Assembly: GCF_009720725.1 (NCBI RefSeq)
Contig: NZ_WNKT01000001.1
Span: 186,001-250,000 of the forward strand
Source: Allochromatium palmeri
GTDB taxonomy: Bacteria; Pseudomonadota; Gammaproteobacteria; Chromatiales; Chromatiaceae
DNA length: 64,000 nt
Reading direction: 5' to 3'
The notes under the pieces were generated by a model, which did no database searches, was not told where the DNA came from, and saw nothing but the letters and a program-made list of their open reading frames with translations. The position numbers and the translations under genes are program-made. Positions within the stretch are counted from its first letter, which is position 1. Each line of letters begins with the position of its first letter. Positions 44,018 through 54,500 of the stretch are shown here, one piece after another.

Positions 44018-44647
44018 TTCAGGATTCAGCTGAGGCAAAAAACCATCCTGCTGCATCTGGACGACGATCTCCTCGATCACCTGGCTGATGGTGGTGCGCT
44101 CCGAGTTGGGATCGAGCCGCTGGGAGCGACCGGACCAGACCAGCCGCTCCTGCTTGGCGTCATAAAGGTTGGTTTCGAGCCGCAGCGACTCGGGATCGGC
44201 GTAATAGCCCGGCGTGCAGACCTCTTCGTAGACCTGACTGAAATAGCCGACTAGATGACGGTAGTGATCTGGAACCGACTGGGTGCGCGCGGCCGGTTGA
44301 GTGCCGGGCGACTCATCGGCGATCAGATGGGTGATGATGACGCTATCGGCCTTGACCCGCGCATAGCCCTCGGTCAGCCGCGTCAGTCGCCCGAGATTCC
44401 GGTCCGAAACCAGCGCGTGTCCGGCCGTGGCCTGGACCCCAAGGACCTGAAGCTGTTGGACGAAGTGGTCCTCATAGGCGCGCCGCACCCTGGGATTGTT
44501 GGTCACGCCGAAGACCACCAGCCGCTCGTACTGTCTGGGCGCTTGACCCGGCTGGGTCCAAACCGAGGACACCGGGCCAGTGGTGGCACAGGCGCTGACG
44601 AGCAGGGCGAGCAGACCTGAGAGAAAAACACGCGCAAAGAGGTACAT
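43982..44647 (-). CDS. Putative lipoprotein, convergent with hemD
   Basis: A 221-residue protein with a lipoprotein signal (LLALLVSAC, cysteine at about residue 20) and no other membrane segment. The mature part begins with ATTGPVSSVW and contains ERLVVFGVTNNPRVRRAYED, a layout reminiscent of DUF4136-type lipoproteins, but I cannot assign a family firmly. It probably resides in the outer membrane (Ala at +2). Its 3' end overlaps hemD, so transcription interference is possible. Confidence 0.78.
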   Translation of the reverse strand: MYLFARVFLSGLLALLVSACATTGPVSSVWTQPGQAPRQYERLVVFGVTNNPRVRRAYEDHFVQQLQVLGVQATAGHALVSDRNLGRLTRLTEGYARVKADSVIITHLIADESPGTQPAARTQSVPDHYRHLVGYFSQVYEEVCTPGYYADPESLRLETNLYDAKQERLVWSGRSQRLDPNSERTTISQVIEEIVVQMQQDGFLPQLNPESTSGGWRQTDQ

Positions 44648-44786
44648 CAGTCAATCGACTCCAGTATTGGCGCGGTATCCTCAGAGAGTAAGCGGATGCG
44701 GCGCACTATAAGCAGAGTGTCGCGCGCCATCGGCGCTGGTACTCAGTATCAGTATGCCGAAGTCACCGGTCTTCTGGCTAGCATGC

Positions 44787-45074
44787 TCAGCGCGTCTGCG
44801 TTGGCGGCGGCACCCATTCGATGGTCAAATCCGAATGCGCAACCGCCTGACAGGTCAGACAGGTACCGGCCGGCTCGCCCTCAAGCGCCTCGATCAGCCC
44901 GCTGGGGTAGTGAATGAAGCCACTCTTGAGCTTGACCGCGCAGGCCCCGCAATGGCCGCCCCGGCAGCCGTTGGGTAGCTCGATGCCCTGGCGCAGTGCG
45001 GCCCTGAGCAGGGTTTCGTCGGGCGCGGCCTCGAAGGCTGGGCCATCGGGTAGGATCTGGATCTTGAAACTCAT
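44787..45074 (-). CDS. Plant-type 2Fe-2S ferredoxin
   Basis: A 95-residue ferredoxin with the cluster ligands in NGCRGGHCGACAVKL (three cysteines, about 36-50) and TCLTCQA (the last ligand, about 72-78). The spacing and the LKSGFIHYPSGLI linker resemble the ferredoxin domains of NDO-type reductases, here without an attached reductase. The ATG at 45074 is chosen because the N-terminus MSFKIQILPDGPAFE starts the domain; the frame stays open far upstream across the neighbouring epimerase gene. Partner unknown. Confidence 0.9.
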   Translation of the reverse strand: MSFKIQILPDGPAFEAAPDETLLRAALRQGIELPNGCRGGHCGACAVKLKSGFIHYPSGLIEALEGEPAGTCLTCQAVAHSDLTIEWVPPPTQTR

Positions 45075-45089
45075 GCGGAAGTGGAACCC

Positions 45090-45986
45090 ATGCAGGATAG
45101 TGTGATTGCAGGCTGTGGATATGTGGGCGAGCGTCTGGCGCGCCAATCCCTCGATCGGGGCGAGTCGGTGCTCGGTCTGGTCCAGAGTCAGAGCGGACTG
45201 GAACGGCTGGCGGCGGCCGGCATTACGGCCGCGCGCCATGATCTGGCCGGCACCGAATCCATGCCCTGTTCGCTCGCCGGAACACGGCTCTTCCATCTGA
45301 TCCCGCCGCCAGCTCAGGGGCGCGAGGATCTTCATACTCAGCGCCTGATCGAAACCTTCGACCAGGCCGGTCATCCCCGGCGCCTAGTTTACATCAGCAC
45401 CACGGGCGTCTATGGCGACTGTGGCGGTGCCTGGGTCGACGAGGACTGGCCGACGCGCCCGACCCTGGAGCGCTCGCTCAGACGCCTGGACGCCGAGGAG
45501 CGTCTGCGCCGCTGGAGCCAGGAGCAGGGCGGCGAGCTGATCGTGTTGCGGGTCGCGGGGATCTACGGGCCTGGACGTCTGCCGCTGGAGCGTTTGCGGC
45601 GCGGCCTGCCGCTGGTGCGGCCCGAGGAGGCGCCGTACAGCAATCGTATTCATGTCGATGATCTGGTCGCCATCTGTCTCGCGGCGATGGAACGCGGGCG
45701 CCATGGTGCTATCTTCAACGTCAGCGACGGCCATCCCAGCACCATGACCGAGTATTTCCTGCAACTGGCCGAGGCCGCCGGTCTGCCGCGTCCGCCGCTG
45801 GTCACCATGGCCGAGGCGTCCGCGCATCTGTCCGAGGGTATGATGGGCTATATGAGCGAATCGCGGCGGCTGTCCAACCGCCGTGTGCGTGAGGAGTTGG
45901 GTGTCGAGTGCCGCTATCCGACCCTGACCGAGGGGTTGGCACAGGCACTCGGCGAACAGGGCCTGCACCGGCCGACGATGGAGTGA
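45090..45986 (+). CDS. NAD-dependent epimerase/dehydratase (YeeZ-like)
   Basis: A 298-residue extended short-chain dehydrogenase-fold protein. The nucleotide-binding GCGYVGERLARQSL is at about 8-21, the active-site region YISTTGVYGDCGGAWVDE at about 104-121 and NVSDGHPSTMTEYF near the C-terminal half. The YxxxK catalytic pair is not evident, as in YeeZ-type proteins, so catalysis as a true epimerase is uncertain. The ATG at 45090 is chosen over an in-frame GTG at 45081. It is divergent from the ferredoxin gene with a 15-base gap. Confidence 0.83.
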   Translation: MQDSVIAGCGYVGERLARQSLDRGESVLGLVQSQSGLERLAAAGITAARHDLAGTESMPCSLAGTRLFHLIPPPAQGREDLHTQRLIETFDQAGHPRRLVYISTTGVYGDCGGAWVDEDWPTRPTLERSLRRLDAEERLRRWSQEQGGELIVLRVAGIYGPGRLPLERLRRGLPLVRPEEAPYSNRIHVDDLVAICLAAMERGRHGAIFNVSDGHPSTMTEYFLQLAEAAGLPRPPLVTMAEASAHLSEGMMGYMSESRRLSNRRVREELGVECRYPTLTEGLAQALGEQGLHRPTME

Positions 45987-46001
45987 CAATTGGAGAGATC
46001 A

Positions 46002-46400
46002 ATGACGATGAAACACGCTCTACCTCTGGCGCTGCTGTGCGCCGCGACCCTGACCAGCCAGGGCGCAAGCGCGGCCAGCGAGGCCTCCTTCCGCTTCGAT
46101 ACCACGGCCAATCTCTACGAGATCTGTGCCCTGACCGAGGAAATGCCCGGATTTGCGATGGCCAATCAGGCTTGTCGCGCCTTCATCGAGGCGACTGTGC
46201 AGTATCACGACGAGATCAGTGCGCGCCGCAAGCTCAAGCGGCTGGTCTGTTATCCCAAGGGTGCGACCATCGAGGACGGCAAGCAGGCGTTCGTCGCGTG
46301 GGCCGATCGCAAGTCCGAGGATGCCACGCTGATGGCTGAACAGCCCGTCGTTGGACTGATGCGCGCGCTGGCGGCCAAGTATCCCTGTGGGCGCCAATGA
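46002..46400 (+). CDS. Secreted Rap1a/Tai-family protein
   Basis: A 132-residue protein with an N-terminal signal peptide (cleavage near ASA-AS) and a mature domain with the Rap1a/Tai pattern: NLYEICALTEE, CRAFIEATVQYHD, LVCYPKGATIEDGKQ and a C-terminal AAKYPCG, giving four conserved cysteines that probably form two disulfides. Family members include immunity proteins of type VI secretion effectors (Rap1a) but also many lone proteins; no secretion or effector gene is nearby. GGAGAG lies close upstream of the ATG at 46002. Confidence 0.7.
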   Translation: MTMKHALPLALLCAATLTSQGASAASEASFRFDTTANLYEICALTEEMPGFAMANQACRAFIEATVQYHDEISARRKLKRLVCYPKGATIEDGKQAFVAWADRKSEDATLMAEQPVVGLMRALAAKYPCGRQ

Positions 46401-46491
46401 ACCCAGCGCACGATTCAGGACTCAATACGATAAGGGCTGGGGCGAGCACCCGGCACGGTCATCGAACGAAACGACACAGGGGTATTCCATC

Positions 46492-46719
46492 ATGAAAACC
46501 ATGGCATTCATCGGCGTTCTGTCGGCGGCTCTGGTACTCGCCGGCTGTGGCACCACCACCGGCAGTCGCACGGGCAGCGGCGCGGCCATGGGTGCGGCCG
46601 GCGGTGCGCTCATCGGCTCGATGACCGCTAACGCCGGTCAGGGCGCCCTGATCGGGGCCGGCGTCGGCGCGCTGGGCGGTTATCTCTACGACCAGCATGA
46701 AAAGGGCTATATCGACTAG
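46492..46719 (+). CDS. Glycine-zipper lipoprotein
   Basis: A 75-residue lipoprotein with signal AALVLAGC (cysteine at about residue 19) and a glycine-zipper domain (SGAAMGAAGGALIGSM, GALIGAGVGALGGYL) that forms a membrane-spanning helical hairpin in related outer-membrane proteins such as SlyB and YmgG types. The C-terminal YDQHEKGYID is short and polar. Its start at 46492 follows AGGGG; the frame stays open upstream without homologous sequence. Confidence 0.87.
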   Translation: MKTMAFIGVLSAALVLAGCGTTTGSRTGSGAAMGAAGGALIGSMTANAGQGALIGAGVGALGGYLYDQHEKGYID

Positions 46720-46720
46720 T

Positions 46721-46753
46721 CCGACAATAGTCGGGCGGAAATTGCGGTTTTTT
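46721..46753 (+). terminator. Weak terminator candidate after the glycine-zipper gene
   Basis: CCGAC-AATA-GTCGG (46721-46734) forms a 5-bp stem just after the stop, and a run of six T follows at 46748-46753. The 13-base distance between stem and T-run is longer than in a normal intrinsic terminator, so this is tentative. Confidence 0.35.
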
Positions 46754-46946
46754 GTCGAACCCTGGTTGACGCAAGGACGCGCATCCACTAGCTTTCGCTC
46801 AAACGACGGTCGGCGGCCAAGTCCAGGGCTCCAATGCTGTCAGGGTGGTCGGCGTGTTTCCATGGCTGTCGCGGCGGCTTGTGTGTTGGCCCGCGGCGGT
46901 ATCGATCGATCGACACACACCATGATGAGCGCGAGAGACAGAAGCG

Positions 46947-47222
46947 ATGAGGATCTACGTAGGCAATCTGCCCTATAGCATGAACGACGAGGAACTGCGG
47001 AACATCTTTGGCCAGTTCGGTGAACTGGCCTCCGCCGAGGTGATTATGGATAAGTTCTCGGGTCAGTCGAAAGGATTCGGCTTCGTCGACATGCCCAATA
47101 ACTCAGAGGCCGATGCAGCGATCAAGGCCCTGAACGATACCGAAATGAAAGGCCGCAAGCTAACCGTCAATGAAGCGCGACCGCGCGCTGAACGCCCGCG
47201 CGGAGGCGGCGGGCGCTACTGA
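46947..47222 (+). CDS. RRM-type RNA-binding protein
   Basis: A 91-residue single RNA-recognition-motif protein, with RNP2 (IYVGNLPYS, residues 3-11) and RNP1 (KGFGFVDM, about 42-49) intact and an arginine/glycine tail. Such proteins are common in cyanobacteria and many proteobacteria and are often cold- or stress-induced. The 227-base upstream gap holds no supported gene. A perfect 11-bp inverted repeat follows the stop and also covers the end of the convergent ubiD gene. Confidence 0.92.
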   Translation: MRIYVGNLPYSMNDEELRNIFGQFGELASAEVIMDKFSGQSKGFGFVDMPNNSEADAAIKALNDTEMKGRKLTVNEARPRAERPRGGGGRY

Positions 47223-47227
47223 TCGAC

Positions 47228-47259
47228 CTCGAACCGCGTCAGCGTTGGCGCGGTTCGAG
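47228..47259. terminator. Hairpin between convergent RRM and ubiD genes
   Basis: CTCGAACCGCG (47228-47238) and CGCGGTTCGAG (47249-47259) form a perfect 11-bp stem with a 10-base loop. The loop carries the ubiD stop codon and the distal arm its last codons. No T-tract is present on either side, so it may act by stabilising 3' ends rather than as a classical terminator. Confidence 0.5.
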
Positions 47260-48723
47260 CTGTATCCCCAAGTCCCCCCAGATCCGGTCGACCCGCTCGC
47301 GGATGGCCTCATCCATACGGATCGGCTGCCCCCATTCGCGGGTCGTCTCGCCCGGCCACTTGTTGGTGGCGTCAAAACCGATCTTCGAGCCTAGGCCTGA
47401 AACCGGCGAGGCAAAATCCAGATAATCGATCGGCGTGTTCTCGATCATCAGAGTATCGCGCGCCGGGTCCATGCGCGTGGTCATGGCCCAGATGACGTCT
47501 GTCCAGTCGCGTGTGTTTACGTCCTCGTCGACCACGATCACGAACTTGGTGTACATGAACTGGCGCAGGAACGACCACACGCCCATCATCACCCGCTTGG
47601 CGTGTCCCGGATACTGCTTGCGGATGCTGACCACGGCGAGCCGGTAGGAACAGCCCTCGGGCGGCAGATAGAAGTCCTGGATCTCAGGGAACTGCTTGCG
47701 CAGGATCGGCACGAAGACTTCGTTCAGCGCCACGCCTAGCACCGCCGGTTCGTCGGGCGGACGGCCGGTGTAGGTGCTGTGATAGATAGGGTCGCGCCGG
47801 TGCGTCATCCGCTCGATAGTGAAGACCGGGAAGGAATCGACCTCGTTGTAATAGCCGGTGTGGTCGCCGAACGGTCCCTCGGGGGCCATGTCGTCCGGGT
47901 AAATATGGCCTTCCAGTACGATCTCGGCGTTGGCCGGAACCTGGAGATCGGAGTCCAGACAGGTGGCCAGCTCGGTGCGGCGGCCGCGCAGCAGGCCGGC
48001 GAAGGCATATTCCGAGAGCGTATCCGGCACCGGCGTCACCGCGCCGAGGATAGTCGCCGGATCGGCGCCCAGCGCCACCGCGACCGGAAAGGGCTGGCCG
48101 GGATTGGCGCGCTGCCAGTCACGGAAATCGAGCGCCCCGCCGCGATGCGACAGCCAGCGCATGATGACGCGGTTGGGTCCGAGCACCTGCATCCGGTAGA
48201 TGCCCAGATTCTGGCGCGACTTCTCCGGCCCGCGCGTGATGACCAGTCCCCAGGTGATGAGCCGCGCGGCGTCTCCCGGCCAGCAGTGCTGAATCGGCAG
48301 CCGACCGAGATCGATCTCTGCACCGCTCAGCACGACCTCCTGACAGGCCGGGTTGCGCCGTACCTTGGGTGCCATGTCGAGCACCTTCTTGAAGATCGGC
48401 AGCGTCTCCCAGGCCTGTTTCATGCCCTTGGGCGGATCAGGTTCCTTGAGGAAGGCGAGCAGCCGCCCGACCTCGCGCAGTGCTTCAACCGATTCCTCGC
48501 CCATGCCGAGCGCGACCCGCTTGGGGGTGCCGAACAGATTGCCGAGCAGCGGAATCCTCGAACCCTTGGGCCGCTCGAACAGCAGTGCCGGTCCGCCCGC
48601 GCGCAGGGTGCGGTCACAAATCTCGGTGATTTCAAGATAGGGATCGACCTCGACGCGGACGCGGTGCAGTTCGCCGCGTTGTTCGAGCTGGTCGATGAAG
48701 TCGCGCAGATCGCGGTATTGCAT
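47239..48723 (-). CDS. ubiD: UbiD-family 3-octaprenyl-4-hydroxybenzoate decarboxylase
   Basis: A 494-residue prenylated-FMN-dependent decarboxylase of the ubiquinone pathway. The N-terminus [19 protein letters not shown], the [16 protein letters not shown] segment (prFMN site, about 165-180) and [15 protein letters not shown] (catalytic glutamate region, about 280-294) agree with E. coli UbiD in order and length. ubiX, which makes the cofactor, is not in the window. It starts 18 bases after oligopeptidase A, so the two are likely cotranscribed. Confidence 0.95.
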   Translation of the reverse strand: MQYRDLRDFIDQLEQRGELHRVRVEVDPYLEITEICDRTLRAGGPALLFERPKGSRIPLLGNLFGTPKRVALGMGEESVEALREVGRLLAFLKEPDPPKGMKQAWETLPIFKKVLDMAPKVRRNPACQEVVLSGAEIDLGRLPIQHCWPGDAARLITWGLVITRGPEKSRQNLGIYRMQVLGPNRVIMRWLSHRGGALDFRDWQRANPGQPFPVAVALGADPATILGAVTPVPDTLSEYAFAGLLRGRRTELATCLDSDLQVPANAEIVLEGHIYPDDMAPEGPFGDHTGYYNEVDSFPVFTIERMTHRRDPIYHSTYTGRPPDEPAVLGVALNEVFVPILRKQFPEIQDFYLPPEGCSYRLAVVSIRKQYPGHAKRVMMGVWSFLRQFMYTKFVIVVDEDVNTRDWTDVIWAMTTRMDPARDTLMIENTPIDYLDFASPVSGLGSKIGFDATNKWPGETTREWGQPIRMDEAIRERVDRIWGDLGIQLEPRQR

Positions 48724-48741
48724 CTGGGTTCGAGACTCCTG

Positions 48742-50784
48742 TTAAGCGGCTTCAGCGACGATGCCCGAATGACGCAGCAGCGCATCGGTCGTCGGCTCGC
48801 GTCCACGGAACTTGACGAACAGCGCCATCGCGTCCTCCGAACCACCTTTCTCCAGGATGTTCTCCAGGAAGGCGCGTCCGGTATCGGCATCGAAGACACC
48901 GCGTTCCTCGAACAGCGAGAAGGCATCGGCCGAGAGCACTTCGGCCCATTTGTAGCTGTAATACCCGGCCGCATAGCCGCCGGCGAAGATGTGCGAGAAC
49001 CCATGCGCGAAGCGATGGAAGGCCGGAGGGCGGATCACGGCCACCTGATCGCGGACGGCTTCGAGGATCTCGTAGATTCGTCCGCCGCGCTCGGGGTCGT
49101 AGTCACGGTGCATCCGGAAGTCGAACAGCGCGAACTCCAGTTGACGCACCATCTGCATCGCCGACTGGAAATTTTTGGCCGCGATCATGCGTTCGTAGAG
49201 TTCAGGCGGCAGCGGCGCGCCGGTCTCCCAGTGCGAGGCAAACAGATCGAGCGATTCGCGTTCCCAGCACCAGTTCTCCAGGAACTGGCTCGGCAGTTCC
49301 ACGGCATCCCAGGGCACGCCATTGATCCCGGCCACGCCCGGATAGTCGACGCGCGTGAGCATGTGATGCAGCCCGTGCCCGAACTCATGGAACAGCGTCA
49401 GCACTTCGTCATGCGTCAGCAGCGACGGCTGATCGCCGACCGGTGGTGTGAAGTTGCAGACCAGATAGGCGACCGGGATCTGATCGCAGCGGCTGGTGTG
49501 CAGGCGCTCGGTGCAGACGTCCATCCAGGCTCCGCCACGCTTGTGTGTACGAGCAAAGGGGTCGAGATAGAACTGACCGCGCAGCGCGCCGCTCAGGAGA
49601 TCGCGGATCTCGAAAAAGCGCACGTCCGGGTGATAGGTTTCAAAGGTCGCGACCTCCTGGATCTGGATGCCGAACAGCCGCTCGACCACGCCGAACAGAC
49701 CCAGCAGCACGCGACTGATCGGGAAGTAGGGACGCAGTTCCTCCTGACTGATCTGGTAGCGATGGACGCGCAGCTTCTCGGAGTAATAGCTGATGTCCCA
49801 GGGTTCCAGCGGCTCGACGCCATGCTGATCACGCGCGAAGGTCGCCAGCTCGTCCAGCTCCTGCCGAGCCTGTCCAACCGAACGCGCGGCCAGGTCTTCG
49901 AGGAAGCCCAGCACGTCATCGGGCGAGCGCGCCATCTTGGTCGCCAGCGAGCGCTCGGCATAGTTGGCGAAGCCGAGCAAGCGGGCCAGCTCATGACGCA
50001 GGGCCAGGATGCGCTCCATGAGTTCACTGTTGTCCCACTGGCCGGCGTGCGGACCCTGATCCGAGGCGCGCGTGCCATAGGCCTGATACATCTCGAAGCG
50101 CAGTTCGCGGTCATCGGCATAGGTCATGACCGGCAGGTAATAGGGCATGTCGAGCGTGAACAGCCAGCCGTCCTGGCCCTGACGTTCGGCGTTCTGACGC
50201 GCCAGTGCCAGCGCCGACTCGGGCAGACCGGCGAGCCGAGCCTGATCCGTAATGGATTTGCTCCAGGCGTTGGTCGCATCCAGCACGTTTTCGGAATACT
50301 GGCTGGTCAGTTGCGAGAGTTCCTGGCTGATGGCCTTGTAGCGGTCTTTCTGTTCCGGCGGCAGGTCGACGCCCGAGAGATGAAAGTCGCGCAGTGCGTT
50401 CTCCAGCAGCTTGCGTTGCGCCGCATCCAGATGTTCCTGGGCGGCGACCGCGCGATAGGCCTGGAACAGCGACTCGTTCTGACCGACCTCGGTGCCGTAC
50501 TCGCTGAGCTTGGGCAGACAGGCGTTATAGGCCGCCCGCAGCGCCTCGCTGTTGAGCACGCCGTTGAGATGTCCGACCGGCGACCAGGTGCGGTTCAGAC
50601 GATCATCGGCCTCGTCGAGCGGCTCGACGAAGTTCTCCCAGGTCGGCACCGCGACCTCGCGTGTCAGCCGTTCGATCGTCTCGCGACACTCGGCCAGCCG
50701 GGCGTCGACGGCCGGTTCGACGTGCTCGGGGCGGATCAGGGTGAAAGCCGGCAGGCCGGCTTGATCGAGCAGTGGATTGGACAT
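48742..50784 (-). CDS. prlC: Oligopeptidase A (M3 family zinc peptidase)
   Basis: A 680-residue cytoplasmic metallo-oligopeptidase that degrades signal peptides and short peptides. The zinc motif HEFGHGLHHML is at about 465-475, and the family helix EYGTEVGQNESLFQAY near residue 95 and the C-terminal KWAEVLSADAF are present. Length equals E. coli OpdA/PrlC (680). Confidence 0.95.
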   Translation of the reverse strand: MSNPLLDQAGLPAFTLIRPEHVEPAVDARLAECRETIERLTREVAVPTWENFVEPLDEADDRLNRTWSPVGHLNGVLNSEALRAAYNACLPKLSEYGTEVGQNESLFQAYRAVAAQEHLDAAQRKLLENALRDFHLSGVDLPPEQKDRYKAISQELSQLTSQYSENVLDATNAWSKSITDQARLAGLPESALALARQNAERQGQDGWLFTLDMPYYLPVMTYADDRELRFEMYQAYGTRASDQGPHAGQWDNSELMERILALRHELARLLGFANYAERSLATKMARSPDDVLGFLEDLAARSVGQARQELDELATFARDQHGVEPLEPWDISYYSEKLRVHRYQISQEELRPYFPISRVLLGLFGVVERLFGIQIQEVATFETYHPDVRFFEIRDLLSGALRGQFYLDPFARTHKRGGAWMDVCTERLHTSRCDQIPVAYLVCNFTPPVGDQPSLLTHDEVLTLFHEFGHGLHHMLTRVDYPGVAGINGVPWDAVELPSQFLENWCWERESLDLFASHWETGAPLPPELYERMIAAKNFQSAMQMVRQLEFALFDFRMHRDYDPERGGRIYEILEAVRDQVAVIRPPAFHRFAHGFSHIFAGGYAAGYYSYKWAEVLSADAFSLFEERGVFDADTGRAFLENILEKGGSEDAMALFVKFRGREPTTDALLRHSGIVAEAA

Positions 50785-50925
50785 GGCTGGCGTGATCCGT
50801 AGTCGGTTGACAGTGTTCGGTGGACAGAACCGCGCGCGCGGTCAGCGGGCGGTCATGATAAAGCCTTGGGGGCACCCACAAAAGATCGCGGCTCCAAACC
50901 GCCATTCAAGGCGGTTCGGGACGAT

Positions 50926-51489
50926 TCAATCAGGCAGAAAACCGCTGTTCTGGCGCGGCGCGATCGGGCCTTGGAGCGAACGCTTCATGTCTTTGAGTGG
51001 CCGGGGCTTGAAGGTGCGCGGAGCGCAGAAATGATGGCGCCAGAGTTCAAGCCGATAGCGCTCAGTCGTTCGACCCATGCCTTGCCAGTCCTCGTTCACG
51101 GGCGTAAATCCGCGCTCGGTACCATAGGCGAAGACCCGGTACTGGCCCTGGGGCGTGCAGCGGATGCCCTCGAAGGAGAGATTGCGCGCGCCGGTGTTTG
51201 AGCGTGCGACCAGGGTATAGCGCACCACCTCATCGGGACCGACGCTCAGATGCCGGCCATCGATGAAATAGCGAAAGGCGTCTTGCGAACCGTCGAGGCT
51301 GAATTCGATCAGATCCGAGTCGGCCGGCAGCGGCGGCAGCCGGGTCAGCGCCTCGGTCCAGGGCGTGCCGGACTTGACGCTCGACGGCGTAAAGGGCGCC
51401 GGCTCGTGGATGAAGGGACTGTCCTCGGCCAGAGCCGAGGACAACCACAGGACTAGACAGTAAAGCGTCAGAATGCGGGTCTGTCTCAT
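50926..51489 (-). CDS. CNP1-family secreted protein
   Basis: A 187-residue protein with an N-terminal signal peptide (LYCLVLWLSSALA) and the CNP1-like pattern: DLIEFSLDGSQDAFRYFID, RYTLVARSNTGARNLSFEGIRC and WRHHFCAPR. First described as a cryptic neisserial protein, the family has no established function; two cysteines may pair in the periplasm. It follows the transglutaminase gene by 60 bases on the same strand. Confidence 0.85.
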   Translation of the reverse strand: MRQTRILTLYCLVLWLSSALAEDSPFIHEPAPFTPSSVKSGTPWTEALTRLPPLPADSDLIEFSLDGSQDAFRYFIDGRHLSVGPDEVVRYTLVARSNTGARNLSFEGIRCTPQGQYRVFAYGTERGFTPVNEDWQGMGRTTERYRLELWRHHFCAPRTFKPRPLKDMKRSLQGPIAPRQNSGFLPD

Positions 51490-51549
51490 GAGTCTATGCG
51501 CTGTACATCGGAATGCGGCAGACCATGATGCGCCAGGATCGACTCTGGC

Positions 51550-54500
51550 TCAACAGCTTGGCCGATAGCGCAGATCCAGGGTATAGGGATGCTCGCCCGC
51601 CGGTTCCTCGGGCGGCGGGTCGATTTCACCTGGGGTGTGACCCATGAGACGGAAGCGCGCGATACGCCGGCTCTCGGCCTCATAGCTGTTGACCGGGAAG
51701 CTCGATTCACTGCGCCCGCCCGGATGGGCGACATGGTAGGTGCAACCGCCGAGACTGCGCCGGTTCCAGAGATCGACGATCTCGAACACCAGCGGGTTGT
51801 GCGCCGGGATCGTCGGGTGCAGACCCGAGGGCGGACTCCAGGCTTTGAACCGGATGCCGGCGACGAACTCAGCACGCCGCCCGGTCGGACGCAGCGGCAC
51901 CCGCCGTCCGTTGCAGACCAGAACATGCCGATCACCGACCATGCCGCTGACCTTGACCTGCATCCGCTCGACCGCGCTGTCGACGAAGCGCGATGTGCCC
52001 TGGGCCGTGACCTCCTCGCCGAGCACATGCCAGGGTTCGATGGCCGCGCGCAGTTCCATGTCGATGCCGTTCTCGGTGATCAGATCGCCATAGTGCGGAA
52101 ACCGGAACTCGAAGAAGGGTTCAAACCACTCCAGCTCGATTGGATAGCCTGCGCGACGCAGATCGCAGATGACATCATCGAAGTCCTGACGCACGAAATG
52201 CGGCAGCAGGAAGCGATCATGCAGCTCGGTGCCCCAGCGGATCGGCGAGCGTCGATAGGGATCTTTCCAGAAACGCGCCACCAGCGTGCGCAGCAACAGC
52301 AGTTGCGCCAGACTCATCCGGTGATGCGGCGGCATCTCGAAGCCGCGAAATTCCAGCAAGCCCTGACGCCCGGCCGCGCTGTCGGGTGAGTAGAGCTTGT
52401 CGATACAGAACTCGGTGCGATGGGTGTTGCCCGTCACATCCGTGAGCAGATTGCGCAGCACGCGGTCGACGATCCAGGGCTGGGGCACCTCGCCGGGCGG
52501 CAGTTGCTGGAAGGCGATATCCAGCTCGTAGAGCCGGTCGTCGCGCGCCTCGTCGACCCGTGGAGCCTGACTGGTCGGACCGATGAACAACCCCGAGAAC
52601 AGATAGGACAGACTCGGGTGATGCTGCCAGTATGTGATGAGGCTCTGCACCAGATCCGGTTTGCGCAACAGCGGACTGTCGGCCGGCGTCGGGCCGCCGA
52701 GCGTGACATGGTTGCCACCGCCGGTGCCGGTGTGACGGCCGTCGAGCATGAACTTTTCGGTGCCGAGCCGCGTCAGGCGCGCTTCTTCATAGAGGATATG
52801 CGTATCGGCGACCAGTTGATCCCAGCTCTCAGCCGGATGGATGTTGACCTCGATGACTCCAGGGTCAGGCGTGACGGCGAGCTTTTGCAGACGCGGATCG
52901 CGCGGCGGCTCATAGCCTTCGAGAATGATCGGCAGCCCGAGTTCAGCCGCCGTATCCTCGATGCACAGCACCAGATCCAGCCAGTGTTCCAGATGCGTCA
53001 AGGGCGGCATGAAGCAATAGAGCCGACCCGCACGCGGCTCGATACAGAGCGCGGTGCGGATCAGATCCGGGTGCGGATCGTCGCCGGGCGCAGCTTGCGG
53101 GCGCACGTCGGGATGAGAACCATCGACCGGGGTCAGGCGGCCATAACGCGCCGCGAGATCGCGCGGTTGGAGACCCTGCTCGCGGATCGTCTGCGGCGCC
53201 TGGGCCGGCTCGCCCGGTCGGCTGTAGCGACGCGCAATCTCGTCATAGGGCGAGCGCAGGGGCGCAACCGGATCGAATGAACTGCGCTCCAGCAGCGGCT
53301 CCCGGTCGCGCTCCGCGACATGGGGCAGGGCGTCGAGCGGCAGCCGCAATCCCATCGGCGAGTCGCCTGGAATCAGGAACATCCGCCCATCGCGGAAGGC
53401 CCAGCGACCGCTCTTCCAGCCCCCTTCGATTCCAAGTCCCCACCAGCGCAGTGGCAGCACATAGCCGGCGACCCGGTCCAGACCCTGATCGAACAGCCGG
53501 GCGATGCGCTGGCGTTCATTCGGGTCTTTGAGCTTGTTGTCGAGCGGGTCGACATTGACCGGCAGTCGGGCCTCACGCCACAGGTAATACCAGGCATCCT
53601 CATGGGCGGGCGCGGCATGCTTCGGGTCGACGTCCAGATGTCGGGCAAGCACTTGGATGAAGCGCTCAGCCTCAGCCGGGCCATGACCATAGTCGCTGTC
53701 TTCATGCCCGAACAGCGCCGGATCGCGCCAGACCGGCTCGCCGTCCTTGCGCCAGAAGCAGGACAGCGCCCAGCGCGGCAGTTGCTCGCCCGGATACCAC
53801 TTGCCCTGACCGAGATGCAGCAGCCCGCCGGGCGCAAAGCGCGCCTTGAGCCGACACAGCAGCTCCTCGGCCAGCCCCTTCTTGGTCGGCCCCAGCGCAT
53901 CGATGTTCCACTCCGCGCCGTCCATATCGTCGATGGAGACGAAGGTCGGCTCGCCGCCCATGGTCAGGCGCACGTCATTGGTCCGCAGTTCGGCATCGAC
54001 CTGATGGCCGAGCGCCTCGATCGCGGCCCATTGCTCCTCGGTGTAAGGTTTGGTGACGCGCGGATCTTCGTGGATGCGCTCGATCTGGTTGTGGAAATAG
54101 AACTCGACTTCGCAGGCATCCGTCGCGCCCTCGATCGGTGCCGCACCGCGCGGCGCGGGCGAGCAGGCGAGCGGAATATGTCCCTCGCCGGCAAACAGCC
54201 CCGAAGTCGGGTCGAGTCCGATCCAGCCTGCGCCCGGCACATAGACCTCAGCCCAGGCGTGCAGGTCGGTGAAGTCCTTCTCTGGCCCTGATGGACCGTC
54301 GAGCGCCTTGACGTCCGCCGTCAACTGCACCAGATAGCCCGAGACAAAGCGTGCCGCCAGTCCCAGATGACGCAGGATCTGCACCAGCAGCCAGCCGGTG
54401 TCGCGGCAGGAGCCGAGCCGTTTTTCAAGCGTCTCCTCACACCGCTGCACGCCCGGCTCCATCCGGATCACATAGCCGATGTCCTGTTGCAGTTTCTGGT

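Noticed and set aside
46910-46925. Short GATC-rich and CA-rich runs before the RRM gene
   Set aside because: Only a few units long, no regular array and no clear function; not a CRISPR or tandem-repeat locus.
47779-50802. A 1007-codon open frame on the plus strand opposite ubiD and prlC
   Set aside because: It spans two well-identified genes on the other strand and has shadow-frame composition.
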